Source: Theristus sp. LFF4_11 (lineage: Eukaryota; Nematoda; Chromadorea; Monhysterida; Xyalidae). Taken from it: DNA of 64,000 bases. Shown piece after piece: positions 11,592 to 24,300 of the stretch (within the stretch, counting starts at the first letter, position 1; the number at the start of each line of letters is the position of its first letter). The position numbers were made by a program, and so were the translations under genes. Under the pieces are notes generated by a model. The model did not search any database, had not been told where the DNA came from, and worked only from the letters and a program-made list of their open reading frames with translations. The DNA is taken from assembly GCA_030248135.1 (NCBI GenBank), contig JASANC010004792.1, positions 39,169-103,168 on the forward strand, written 5' to 3'.

Positions 11592-12943
11592 TGATACATA
11601 CATCTACACAACTGCCACCTGTTTCTGCAGTCGTTTTTTGCGTTTGGAATGAGCTGTCACTGAAAACCGACCATTTTCAACCATTATTTCAAACTACAGC
11701 GCTGAACGCTCTGCTCCATTTTGTTTGGCTACCGCTGGTCTGAGGGTTCAGTAAATTGTTTGGAAATTGTTTTTTCAGTGGTAATTTGATCAGCAACTAA
11801 ATCAAACAAAGAAATTGAAGGTCAATGGACTTCAACAGCACTGAGAACGCCTACTCAACGCCAAATTTGTTGAGCTGCCAGCGGTATAACTGCACAAAAT
11901 CCAAAATCGTGAAAAATGCGCGAAAAATTCTCAGTTGCTGAGTTTTGAGTGGAAAGAAACGCAACAAAGTGTGATGAACTACGTACGGAATGGCCGATTA
12001 AACATGGCAGCTTTTTTCAGGGTGCAAGGAGCGCGCGAAATTTGAATGAAAACAGAAAGACGTTCAGAAACCCAATTGTGTGCCGAATTTGACGTGGTTT
12101 TTGAACTAATTCATTTTTCGTGTTGTTTTGTTCATTCTTACTCTTCTGCACATTATGATTGGGAATTATCTTGGCATTATTGAAAAATGACAACTCCTTG
12201 TCTGCGACTGATCCCGCCTTGATGGAAAATACAAGGACTGCCTTATTTATTCGGCTGTGCTGTACCATCAAGGAACAGGAGCAGCATCAGAATTTTCTAT
12301 CAATAGGGCTGCTACTCAGGAAACTTTTCTTCTCTGCAGTGCGGCAGTTCAAACCGGTGATCAATTTTACGTTTTCTTCAGCGTTTCCAGGGGCAAAGCC
12401 AAGCGCCCGCCGTGACTCCACCGACCACTCGGGAGGCATCATCGCCTGAAGTGCGCAACGGAAACATTGAATCGCCGCATAGTAACAAACGCAAGCCAAT
12501 CACCAAAGTGTACAGCTCGGATGTGTTTATCTAACAGATTTCCGTACGCTTTTGCTGTCGAACACGTTTTTTCATGCAACTAGCTGATTGGTCGTATTAA
12601 AAACGGCCACACACTGTTTCGCTGAGTCTACCGCTTGTTTGATTACGTTGCATGGTGAATTTTGTGTTGGACACGGTATCGTGACACAAGAAAATGGATG
12701 TTGATTGATTTGCAGTTCTGCCACGTAATTCACCATGAAATACTGGTTTTATCGAATGACACGCCAATAAAAGTTCACAATGCTCCGGGTAAATTTGTAC
12801 TTGCACACATTATATCATCATCAACCACGATCGATCAACAAGCACACACACACACACAGGGATCACAATGAACAATCGAGAATGCACAGCGAGGTCAGCA
12901 GCAGAACGCAACATCATTTTTTGTACAAAAAAAGCCAACAATC
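11592..12943. other. Intergenic between convergent genes
   Basis: No gene is supported between the stop of the unrecognised + strand gene and the stop of ANKRD50 on the - strand. It holds the Tc1-like MITE copy 1 (11986-12262), a short CATGGTGAAT inverted repeat near 12651-12745, and a (CA)n tract at about 12842-12860. Confidence 0.6.
11986..12262 (+). mobile_element. Tc1-like MITE, copy 1
   Basis: 277 bp between TA dinucleotides at 11984-11985 and 12263-12264. The left terminus is CGGAATGGCCGATTAAA and the right terminus is a degenerate reverse complement. The interior shares an AACATGGCAGCTTTTTTCAG block and a TGCAAGGAGCGCGCGAAATT block with copies at 18945-19190 and 34846-35110. There is no transposase. 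The best copy (34846) starts CAGTATGGCCGAATAAA, reminiscent of Tc1 ends. Confidence 0.85.
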
Positions 12944-15900
12944 TCAAACAACAGTGGTCTCCGTCGAGGTCGACATCAGAAACCGCTCCAACTCCGCAGT
13001 CGCCTGCTCGAGTTCGTGCGTCGTCGCGCAGAACGAGGCACACTGGCTCGGTTGGTCGCGTTCACTGCTCGTGTCCGTGTCCTTGCGACAGTCGGGCGTC
13101 ACCAGCGTCGGCGGCGGCAGAACGATCAGCGCGGTCGTCGTCGCATTCGTCTCGGACGCCGTCCTCCGTGGCGACGCGACCGAATACGCGTGCGGCTGTT
13201 CACGTTTCGCAGTGCGCCCGCTTCGAATCTTTGGATTCGTCGCGATCCGGCTGCGACGACGCCTCGACGAGCTCGTCGTGCTCGACGACGCCGTGTTCGT
13301 GGAGGAGCCCAACATCAGATCGGTCGTTGGGCCGTTTCTGGGCGACTTGTTTGCGCAATTGCTCGAGTCGTCGAGTGGATTCGAAATGTTGAAGATGCCG
13401 CTGAATGGGCGGGCGCACGAGCTGCAATAGATGGGGTTTTGAAATTGGTTCCATCCAGAAGACAATTTCACCGTTGAGTGGGACTGAAGTTGACAATTTC
13501 AGCGACCAACAAATGTGCAAACAACAACGAACTTTTTTGGTCTCAAAGAGCAGACATTTCATTTAATTAAAAAAATTTCTTACCGATCGAACAACTGCTT
13601 CGCGAACGTCTCCTGTTGGCAGTCAGGCGAGGCGCAGGTCGAACTGAGACTGGACGACTGATCACTGCTTCGATTCGTTCGATTCGTCGTCTGACCCATC
13701 GTCCACGTCACTGGAGGGGACGAGTCACCAACGCTGACGCCAGACGTTGACGTGGTGTTGTTCGGGCTGAGAATCATTTTTTGGGGTGAATGAAAAGACG
13801 ACTTTGCTACATTTGACCGGATGGAATGACGAAAATTTTCGGTTTCGTCTCTACAAGCATTTCAGTTGACAGACAAATATAAAAAAACAATACGAGAATT
13901 GCCCATGTCAGTGTGCTCTACCAACCTGCCACGATTGTGTTGACTGTGATTGTGACGGTGATTGTACATTGACGATGATAGACGGGTGGGTGAGATTCCG
14001 TTGTATGAAGACGAGGAGTGACTTCGTGGAGAGGAGTGAGCTGGTTGGGACCTGTGGTTGTTGTGGTCGGCTGATGAGGCAGACGCGAGCATTGCGACGA
14101 GGCTGTGATGACCTGCAATATTATTTGGAGTGGATTATGACATATTCATGGATATCCATGGACATATCTGTAACTTTATGTATATTCACTGACATATATG
14201 ACACTTTTAAACGACATTTCTGTATAACTAGTTGACATTTATGCAACACTAGCTTTTTGCATCTCCATCGAACAGCAAACATTTGACAGCACACAAACAT
14301 CGGTACAAAGATTTCGATGTACCAAACCCGATCAACAATGAAAGTCGGCTCACCCGCCAACGCAGCAACGTCGACCGGCGTCCTCCCGTAGACGTCGCGA
14401 TGCGCACAATCCGCATTCCGCTGCAGCAGCAGTTTCACGGCCGATTCGTTGCCGAGTTGCGCTGCGACGCTGAGCGCCGTCGCACCCTGGCGGCAGGCGG
14501 CGTTCGCGTCCGCGCCGCGATCCAACAGCGTACGCGCGGCGGCCAACTGGTCGACCCACAGCGCCGACATCAGCGGCGTGCGCTCTGCGAGAATATGGGA
14601 ATGCGTAATTTTCGAGTTTTCTGTCGAATTTTCCAGTTTCTTGTTTTTTTTTCGAATTTCTTGTGAGTCACTCCGGTGGTTCAGTTTTTATTTTGTTTAA
14701 AAAGTGCAGTGAAAATAGAATTGTGCGCCGCGAGTTGTTGATTTGTTGGTGACTCTTTTGAGCACAAATGACGGGTCCCGGTGTCAGACAAGACTTAGAG
14801 GACAAGCTACCAGTGTCCACCAGTCAGGCAGTCTGACTTGCCGGTGCACCCCCTCCCCCAAATCACACCTTCTGAATCAGCCGCCTCAATATCACTGCCA
14901 TACGTCAGCAGTACATCGATGGTCGCGGTGTGGCCGAGTGCGGCCGCAACGTGCAACGCAGTGCGTCCATGCCCGTCGACGGCACTGTGCCGCGCGCCAC
15001 ACCGCAGCAGACATTGAACGACCGAACTGCTGTCCGGCGTCGCCACGGTCGCCAACAGGAGCGACAAACCGTCGACGTCGACCGAGTTCACGTCGGCGCC
15101 GCGGCGAAAGAGCAGTTCGACTGTGGGAATGTGACCGTGCAGTGCGGCGACGCGAATCGGTGTCCAGCCTGGAGCGGTTAAAAAGCAGAAACTTGAGATG
15201 GGTGTCCGTATCATATTCTTTCGTGAAGTTTTGTGTTTTTCGCAAAATACCATAGATAAACGGGACTCTCTAACGATCCAAATCCATTTTCCGACCGAGG
15301 TAAGTATGTGCGTCAATGACGGAGCCAGCGTCGACCAGCGCTTGCACTGCCTCGACGTGTCCTTCTTGTGCGGCCAAATACAACGCCGTTCGTCCTTCCT
15401 TATCAACGGCCGAAACAGACGTGGAGCAGGTCTAAGAAACGAGATACAACGGGATCAGTCAAACGTGAAACGATCAGACAAGCTAAAAATTTGGGTACTT
15501 TGTGCATGATAAGCGGACTTACATGTATGTTTGAGCTCATAACGTCATTTCGGTGCGACCGACATGTTACAACAAATAGACTATACCTGCGTCGCACACA
15601 ACCGCGCGCAGCAGTCGGTGCCGCCACTGATCGCTGCATGATGCAACGGCAACAGACCAGCGTGATCGGCGTGAAGCTCGTCGAGACCCAACGACAGGAG
15701 CCGATCCACAACCTCGCAATGACCTGACAGATAAATTATTCGTTTTATGTTATTACAATTGTTTTATTTGATATGTGTATTTCAATTGTCGTCATGCAAG
15801 TATCACAAAGGAAAACACGTTTCCAATCTAGTTAAGCTGTGCACATAAACAAACAAACAAAAACGCCCACCCTGTGCGGCGGCGACTCCCAACGCCGTCC

Positions 15901-18900
15901 GTCCATCCACGTCCACACAGTCCGCGTTCGCACCCCAATGCACCAAGCGTTCAACCAGCTGCACATGGCCGCAAGCAGCTGCAGCGCTTAACGGCGAGTT
16001 CTGCAGGTCGTCGCACAGGTCAACGTCGGCGCCTGGAATGGCAGAAAGGTATAACTTTGTAAAACATGTACCATCATAGAATTCTAAAAAGAACTTATAC
16101 TTTCCAACTCTTCAACTACAAAGTGACCGACCAAGTTCGATGAGCAGCTCGCAGACGGCCGTCAGACCCTCGATCACCGCCGTGAACAGCGCCGTTCGCC
16201 CGAGCTTGTCGCGCAGGTCGATCGTGGCGCCGTCTGAAAAAAAGCGATCGCTGATAAAAAAATTAATCCTAACCAGAGCAAACGATTAGTACTTTGAAGC
16301 GATTCTCTGCCATAGGAGTAGATCCCGCAAGAAACAATGAACACACCGTCTACAGATCTGTGAGAAACCAGAAACCAAATTCATTGCCGTTCTCACGTTT
16401 CACAAGCATTCGCGCCACCGCCAAATGTTCGTCGGCGGCGGGCGGCGCAGCGATCGCGGTCAGTATCAGCGCACTGCGCCCGTCCGCGTCGACCGCGTCC
16501 ACCTGAGCGCCCGCATTCAGCAGCAACTCGACGATGCTCGAGTGTGCCATATAAGCGGCGGTCATCAGCGCGGTTCGCTGCTGATCGTCGCGGGCGTCGA
16601 CGACCGCACCGCCCCGCTCCAACAACAGACGGACGACGTCGCGATGACCCGCCCACGCGGCGGCACGCAACGCACGCCGGTGGTCGCTTCCGCAGTGGTC
16701 GACCGAGGCGCCTGCAAAAATGAATGTGACTTTATTTGTGAAATATGCGGAAGAAGACACAAGACCGACCACGAACAGGAACTGGAAAACACGATTGTCA
16801 CTTGGCTTCAACAGCTGAAGACAGACACGTGCTCCAAACCGAATACAGATCGTTTTCACTTGTATAAAATCAAAAAAGCTATCTAATGGAGCAGACAACT
16901 CGACAACAGGGAGATGCCTACCTACTCTGTTAATTCTGCCCAATCGATGTGCTTGCTCTCAAATTTCCTAAAAGTCAAAACGTTTCTCAACACTCCAGCA
17001 CGCACCGCATCGCAGCAGCGTCTCGACCGTTTCGAAATGCGCCGCAAACGCGGCCGCCCTCAGCGGCGTCCACTGTTCATGACCAACGCGATCAACGTCG
17101 GCGCCGCAGCCTGCCAGTGCGTCGACGACTTGCGCGTGACCGGCGCGCGCTGCGAGGCAGATGGCCGTGTCGCCGCGACTGTCCTCGGCGTCCACGTAGA
17201 CGCCGGAGGCGAGCAGACGTTGCACGACACGCAGCTGGCCGCTGGCGGACGCCTCGTGCAGCGCGCAACGATCGTCGCTGTCCAGCTGCAAAAGTTTTTT
17301 TGGGTGTCAGTTTTTTGGATCTTGGTCGGTCGACTGGTGAACGACTGCAACGACAGTGCTGCTACCGTCTCCGCGGTTTCGCTCGGTAGACGCAGGAAAA
17401 TTTTCCATTTGCTACTCGTGAGTGTCGCGGTAGACAATGGGTCGTACGGTACGTGGGACTGCTTTTTTCACAGCAAGGGACGAAGATCCATTGTACTCAC
17501 CAGTTCGAGCCTTTGATTCCTTTGTATTCACTGAACTGAACACTAAAAATTGCAATATAATATTCGCAATTCACCGGAAAATCATCGGCCAACAGTTCAT
17601 CTTTCCCCGACGAACTCCGTCCCTCCGCGTCGTCATAATCCTCATCCACATCACCATTGACCATCCGTTTCGCATTGCATTTCTCGCTCAACGCAGTCTC
17701 CTCGTGCGGACTGAGATGCACAAAGTCAGCGCCGGCCTCCAGCAGCAGTTTCGTCGTCGCCGCGTCAATCACGGGACAGTCGAGGATTAGATCATGCACC
17801 AGCGCACCGGAAGCAACCATGAACGCGGCGCGTTGCTTCAACAGTGAACTGGTGTCATTGTTGTTGTTGTTGGTGGTGGAGTTGTCGACGAATGGTGGAC
17901 TGCTGGGACTGAGCGACAGATGATAGGCGAAACAGACGATCTGCTCCGGTGAGAGGTCGGCGCCGATAGCGGCGTAGCTCAGTGCCAGCGCGCCGTGGCC
18001 CTCCGCCGGGTCACAGAGATACCTGGAAGTTGGATGTGATTCAGAATTTGTGATTCTCTACAACAGGAGTTATCTTTTTTATAGTCCTGCGACTCATTGA
18101 CAGAAAATCAGCTTTGTTTTTGACACGGCAATTCACGATTGCTGAAATGACAAGCCCTATCAATTGAGTTCAAACTGAATTGAGTGCAATTCAATTCAAA
18201 TCGAATGCCTTCAAAAGGTACGACTGGCTTTTCGACAGTTATGAATTGCCAGATCGAGTGTGAAACTAATTGCCATTCTACGTCGGTAAACGCCTCTAGT
18301 CGAAACACCAAAAACATAACTGTGTGAATCAACAAAAAATTGTATTGTGAAAGAGGCAAGAATTCCGACTCAAACAAAAAACCAATTTAAACTGACCTCC
18401 GCGTGCAATACTTCACGTCGACCAGCCACTGCTCGAAACTCGGATGGAATATCATAACGGTCGAGTCCGAACTCAGACACCGAATGTGCTGTTCTCCGTT
18501 TGCTGCCAACTTCAAATCGACCGATTTCACCGCCGGTTCGTACTCCAACAACAACGGGCCCATGCACCGGAGTGACTCGGCAAACACGACCTTCGTTAAC
18601 TGTTGCATTCGAGCTTTCGCGATTCGATACAGATCACGGACCGTAGGCGGACTGCGGTTGGCGAGCAGAATTTGCAACAATAAGCGAACCAATGGGAAGA
18701 TGTTGCTAGCGGAGAATAGTCGCTGGCACAGCCACAGGTAGAGACCGTTCAACGTCGCCGGAATGTGGTTGACCTCGCGCAGGCGAATGAAGCCGTCGCG
18801 GACGCCGTCCAGTACGAGCTGCAGGTAGAGCACGCAGCCGGCGCTCTTGATGTGCAACTGGTTCAGTGCCTGGAAGGAATGGATAGAAGTGAGGTTTAGG

Positions 18901-21337
18901 ACATGTTAAAATATGTGGATACAAGTGGATCCCTTGTTAAAATACGGAATGACCGAGTAAACATGGCAGCTTTTTTCAGGGTGCAAGGAGCGCGCGAAAT
19001 TTAAATGAAAGAAAAAAGACATTTAGAAACCAAATTGTGTGCCAAATTTGACGCGTTTTTTTCAGACAAATGGATTCTTCGTGCTATTCTGTTCATTCTT
19101 TCTGCCTTGAACACATGATTTGGACTTATGTTGGCATTTTTGAAAAAGACAATTCTACACCGAAACTGGTTCATCGGTTGCATTGTGCTGTACCTCGGCA
19201 GTTTCAAGATCGAGCTGTACACGTAACGCCTCCTCCTTGTCGAGCCGAGTGAGAATGTATTGCTGAATGTCGTTCACTGCGTACGACCGGCGCATGTCGT
19301 CGAGACAGATACGTCGGAAGCCTGAGGAATCGCAGAAAGGAAACTATATAGCCGAAAGCTCGTTGTCACTCTTGTCTTACCCAGAGTGGTTGTGCGTTAC
19401 ATTGTCTAGCCGTTCGGGGGATCGAGTCTCGCCGAGGGGTGCATTGTATGGGCACTTAATAACAAAATTACTTGGTGCGCGCCTCACTTGACGGCGTTCT
19501 CGGGAGGCGATTCTGGGTAGCTCTGGTTGAAAACATCGCCCAGATTACCGTTCGTTCATTGTAATGGTTGCAAAAAACTACAGTATTCATTAAGATTCAG
19601 TCACCAGTCGCACCAGTGAACAGTTGCTGTACGAATTTGCAGTTTCGCCTCGCTGACGCGACGACCATCAACCAGGCCGGCAGGACGCTGCTCAGTTGCG
19701 AGACCAACTCGGCCAACGGGGCGCTGTCGATGCTGTCCGAGCACGACTGGCCGCCGCAGTTGCCGTTGCCGTGGTGACGATGGTGATGCGGGTGACTCTG
19801 ATTGGAGCACGGTAGTACGGCCTCGTGCAGTGAGTCGACCACGATGAAGAGTGGGCCCTGGAGTTGATTGTTGAACAATCATCATCAATCAACGAAATCT
19901 TTGAGAATGAAGATAAGATATTTGGAGTTTGGTTTTTTATTGATTTCAGGTTGCCACGATAAACAGTGTGCCGTGGTGTTAAGAATGGTAGACAGTTGGT
20001 AGACTTACAGACATTTCTGATTTTAGCTATTACAAGACTTTTTACACTTTTTACTTCCCTTTTATGTGCAGACTGGCACTTTATAAATACAGATAAAGTT
20101 TTGTTGAAGGAAAGAAAAGTAAAAAACCAGACCGTCTGATCAGATGAATGTATTGCTAAACGTACGCTAGATGAATCATGCTTCCGAAAACATGTTCGAC
20201 CTCTACTTCATTACATTTACATAATTCTGACATGCGATTATTCACAAAAGCCCACACCCGACGTAACAAATTTCATTCAAGAAAAACCTGTTTATCGAAA
20301 GTTCTGATCAAACTTAAAATATGCAATTTTTTGAAGACACTCACAACAACACCGTTGCCTGCTTCGATCAACGGCTCAACGATGGCGTGGTACACCGCTT
20401 CTAGCGGTTGCATCAGACATCGACGCGTCTCCAGCCAAGTGTGGATCGCGGGGTCACCGGCGGTGTACCGTCGTCGGTAGTCGGCCGGAATCAACGGATG
20501 CTTCGCAAGTTGCTCGGCAAGACCACGCACGAATGTCGCCACTTCTTGGCTCGCTGCGTCGAAACCTACGGAGAGAAAGAGAGAGTGACAATGAAGAGAA
20601 GGAAATTGAGTCTGTTGGATTTCGCTGACTTCTGATTTATTATCTTGGAGGCTCAGATTGCAGTTTGTCATAAATACATTGATGGCCAAGAGGCTGTTAT
20701 TGTGCGCTTTTAATGCTGCGTGGCAATTTTCAATGAATATAGTGATGGTGTATGCAGCGATTAGACCAAGACCAACCAAATAAAAAGATTAAAACCGAGC
20801 CTAATAAAAAGGCACCCTATTAATCATCCATTGATGAAGCAAATTTCAATCTATTAATCACCAACGTTGGCAGAAGTGCTTTGCGACGACGCACTCGCTG
20901 AGCTGCTGCTGAATCGCATCCGGCTCGACGGGGGTGCAAAGCTGGCAGCAGATCGCCGTTTTACCCGTGCCCGCGTGACCGGTGATCAAGATGCCGCCTG
21001 AAAATTGACAATATTTTGGTTCTTATTCCCAACGATTTTAAAAATAATGCAAAAAGTTTGCTGATTGAAGTGTCGCCGGGTAGACGAGACGCATAACGCG
21101 TTGTCTCTTGGCTCGTCAGTGTGACGGACACCAGGCAGAACTGCCCAAAACGTTTCACCTCAGAGCATATCTTAAACACGTAGTTTGAGTAAAACCTCAG
21201 AGAATACGGTGGACAAGACAAGAAACTTTCTTACCATTGTGAACTTGACTGGATTTTCGCGCCTCGGCGTACTGCTTGATCTTCGTGAATACCCAATTGC
21301 GACAATAAAACGGCCGACCTTCCAACGGGCACTTCAT
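12944..21337 (-). CDS. ANKRD50 orthologue: STAND NTPase with ~17 ankyrin repeats
   Basis: Eighteen exons (top down): 21235-21337, 20866-20997, 20345-20565, 19614-19857, 19194-19321, 18397-18869, 17575-18022, 17006-17285, 16397-16711, 16132-16233, 15871-16032, 15587-15723, 15296-15431, 14869-15168, 14354-14584, 13926-14112, 13584-13766, 12944-13421. They sum to 4260 nt (1419 aa) with every phase consistent; vertebrate ANKRD50 is about 1,430 aa. The start [17 protein letters not shown] matches the family start, and an in-frame TAA lies upstream. GHAGTGKT is the Walker A loop and [10 protein letters not shown] the Walker B region. [28 protein letters not shown] and [14 protein letters not shown] are hallmark ANKRD50 strings. 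About 17 uninterrupted 33-residue ankyrin repeats follow (exons 8-16), then a Ser/Asn-rich tail. The C-terminus ETTVV fits a class I PDZ ligand. The human protein works in SNX27-retromer endosomal recycling; the same role here is inference. A His-rich insert (PHHHRHH) is unusual. Exon 4 could also end at 19605. Confidence 0.92.
18945..19190 (+). mobile_element. Tc1-like MITE, copy 2, at an ANKRD50 splice donor
   Basis: 246 bp between TA at 18943-18944 and 19191-19192, sharing terminal and internal blocks with copy 1. On the - strand the intron donor GTA of ANKRD50 exon 5 is at 19193-19191, so the TA duplication is part of the donor and the element fills about three quarters of the 324-bp intron. 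Without it the intron would be about 76 bp and still start GTA. Confidence 0.85.
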
Positions 21338-24300
21338 GGCTTTCGTTTTTCGATTCGTTACGTTCTTGTTCTTATGGAAAAGTTAGCGACGTTTGAAAAT
21401 GTCAAGTCTTGATTCATACTGATCAGCCGCTGCGAACAAAATATTTGAAAAATGTCCTGAAATTCAAGACGACCTGACATTACGATGCACTATGCATTAG
21501 ACGCATCATCATTTCTCACGTCATCCATTAGAGAAAAACAGTGAAAACGTCAGAGAAAACAAAACAGAAATGAAAAAACGCTGCACTGCAAATGTGTCCG
21601 ACCACCCAAAAAGCGCTGAAAAACGCACACAAAATAGTTGCAGTAATACTGTTTACGTTGATGCAATAACAATAATATTTGTGCACCTTGTGAGCAGCAG
21701 GCACAAGCTGTTATGGTGACCAACAACGGAAGGATATCAGATAACAGTGTGTAAAAATGAATGAAAATACTGTTGTCAAAAAAGTATATATGAATTTGTA
21801 AAAATGTCCAACCCGACGGGCAAACTGAATATCTCTGAGAAATGCAAACTGTATTACGGGACAGGCGTGCCGATATAAGCAACAACACAACAATAATAAC
21901 GCACTCGCAGCCGGGCGTAAAAATGAAGTGCAAATATTAGAAAATCTCACACGTGCTCAATAACGCACGGGCCTGTGGGTAGAAGGGAATTTTGCTTAAA
22001 AACCGGGTAAACAAAAAACGTGAGAGCGCTCACGGATTGAACGGCAAACCCAGCAAGTTTTCCAATTCGTCCACGGCAATAGTTCTTAATTTTATCGCGA
22101 CTTTTGATCAGTATGTGTGAAGCACTTTATTATTTATTGCGCACTTATTTTCCCGCCAGCCGGTGTCAGAGAGAGAGAAGGCACCGGACCGGACGCAGCA
22201 AGGCGTAAAACAGATTTTCACTCTTTGCGCATTTTTTCTGACGTTCATTTTTATATCGAAGCGACGGTACGCGACGTTTTACAACAAGGTGCTCCAATAT
22301 TAATGACGGTTCCTCTCAATCAGTCATTCCCGTGAACCGCGCGTTTAAATACAAAAAAGTATCATAAATTTCCCGCGACGTGCCTCGAATTAGCTTGAAT
22401 ATTCCATATGTGTCGTATAAAGCTCGCCCAGCTGGGCGTGTTTACTTATATTGTTTGTATCGTAATAACAATTCCGCCATTATGAACAACAAGCAATTCA
22501 TTAGATTGCCGATATCTACATATCTGCAAAATATGTTGGTCACTCGCGTCTGAGCTGTCAACTGGCCTAGCACGCCAAGTGCCAATAACTCCACGTATTA
22601 TAAAAAAACTGAATCGGTTCCAGAATCGAAATACAATTTATGGCCTTGCCTTACGCAGTGTATTTTGCAGCTCGTAAACACACAGGCACACACACTTACA
22701 AACACGTGTGTAACTCAACTCGATGTAACATTATTGAAGCGAAAGAGCACAACTCTCTCTGCTTAATGCTCATTGGTGTAATGCTTCAAGGTTTGATAAA
22801 TGTCCGTCCGTATCATTCGCACACAACAACAAGAGACACAACTCCAGGGAGTAAGTAGATGTAGAGTATGCAAGCTTTGAGGTACATACCCCATAAAGTA
22901 ACGAGAGCAAGAGCGAAGCTTGTAAATAATTATTGCGGAATTCATCATACATACAACATGATACGATATGCTGTTGTTACGTTCGTCGATGTTCCATACA
23001 AGCAATTAATAATGAGAACACACAGGACGGTGCAGGATTGATTGCACGCAATCGCGCTATGTAGAAAAGCACAATTGTGTACTATTGAAGAATAAGAATG
23101 CTTTTCCGATGCTATCATGGTGATCCTGAATGGACAGATTTCAGCAGCACTTGAATATGCTGAAAAAGATTTCAGATTTCAATCACTGATAGCACTCAAG
23201 AATACATATTGTTTCATAAGAAAGACAGTTTTGCGAAATCCGCATTTCAAAGCGTGCTAATGCGTGTAAGCAATAAGATATCTCAATCTCTTTATAATTG
23301 GAGCTTATGAGGTTTCATGCAAGTCACACGCACCACACTGAAATATTTATGAATCTGCGGTTTTTATCGCGCTGCTGTCGAGCGCGGCTTACTGCCTGAT
23401 TAGGGCTGGCCAAGGGTGGATTAGGGTGGGAAGATGCGAGGGAAATGATTTCAGCTCGTCCGTTTCTCACCTGCTTCTCTTTGTTTCACAAGTGGCTGAC
23501 AGCACCGAAAACATTCGGTCGGTCCGCAGCTGCTCGGAGCTTTTTTCAATGTATGATTGATTTTGGAATCGGACCAATGATATCAGACTGATGTGCCAAA
23601 AAATTGAAATAAGCATTGACATCAAACGAGGAAATATGAAAATTTCAAAATGATAAAATTACCAGACAGAAAAACCACCAAGAATATTGTGCGTTACAGA
23701 CTGTAACTTAAGCGGTTAGCAAAAACAGAGTTCAGTTGCAGTTAAACAATATAGCAATTGTCCTTTAGGCTTTGACTTTCAGTTTCAAAGTGGTCACAAC
23801 AAACCCAGCAAGTGGGCATAAGCAACAACAACACGATATGGTAACAGAATATGCCTGGACGAAATGCCCGCCCACTTGACCTGAACAAGATGGAGGACAC
23901 TGTTCATTCACCTGTGTTATCCCTCTAGACTCCCGAGGTTTTCATTATTGTTATTATTCGATTCACCGCATTCTCACACGGACGTCTGATGCGGCGGGAG
24001 GATTTACTTTACCGCTTTTCTTATATCGAAGCTTCTATTCTTTTCTCGATTGTAATATATTTTTGTTTCTTCTTAACGGGATTAGATCTGTGGAAGACTT
24101 AGAACTATTCAGTCTGGAACGGCTATTGCTTCAATGAAACAACCCACACACCACCGAAACACAATACACTGTTGACTGCCGATCGGGAGCGATGAATATC
24201 AAAAGAATCATTGGGCTAATGTACATAAATAGCAAAAATAAATATCTGTAAACGTGAAATACTGAACTGACAGGAGACTGAAAACGGAATGATAAAGAGA

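Noticed and set aside
13016..13477. Arg-rich + strand ORFs opposite the ANKRD50 tail and ankyrin exons
   Set aside because: Shadows of the GC-rich - strand coding exons; they lack splice consistency and show biased Arg/Ser composition typical of off-frame translation.
19400..19480. tRNA gene suggested by GTTCGGGGGATCGAGTC
   Set aside because: No matching A box or cloverleaf arms at proper spacing; it lies in an ANKRD50 intron.
12944..21337. TANC / rolling-pebbles scaffold protein
   Set aside because: STAND NTPase plus ankyrins fits both, but there are no TPR repeats, and strings such as [28 protein letters not shown] and [14 protein letters not shown], the start position and the length match ANKRD50.
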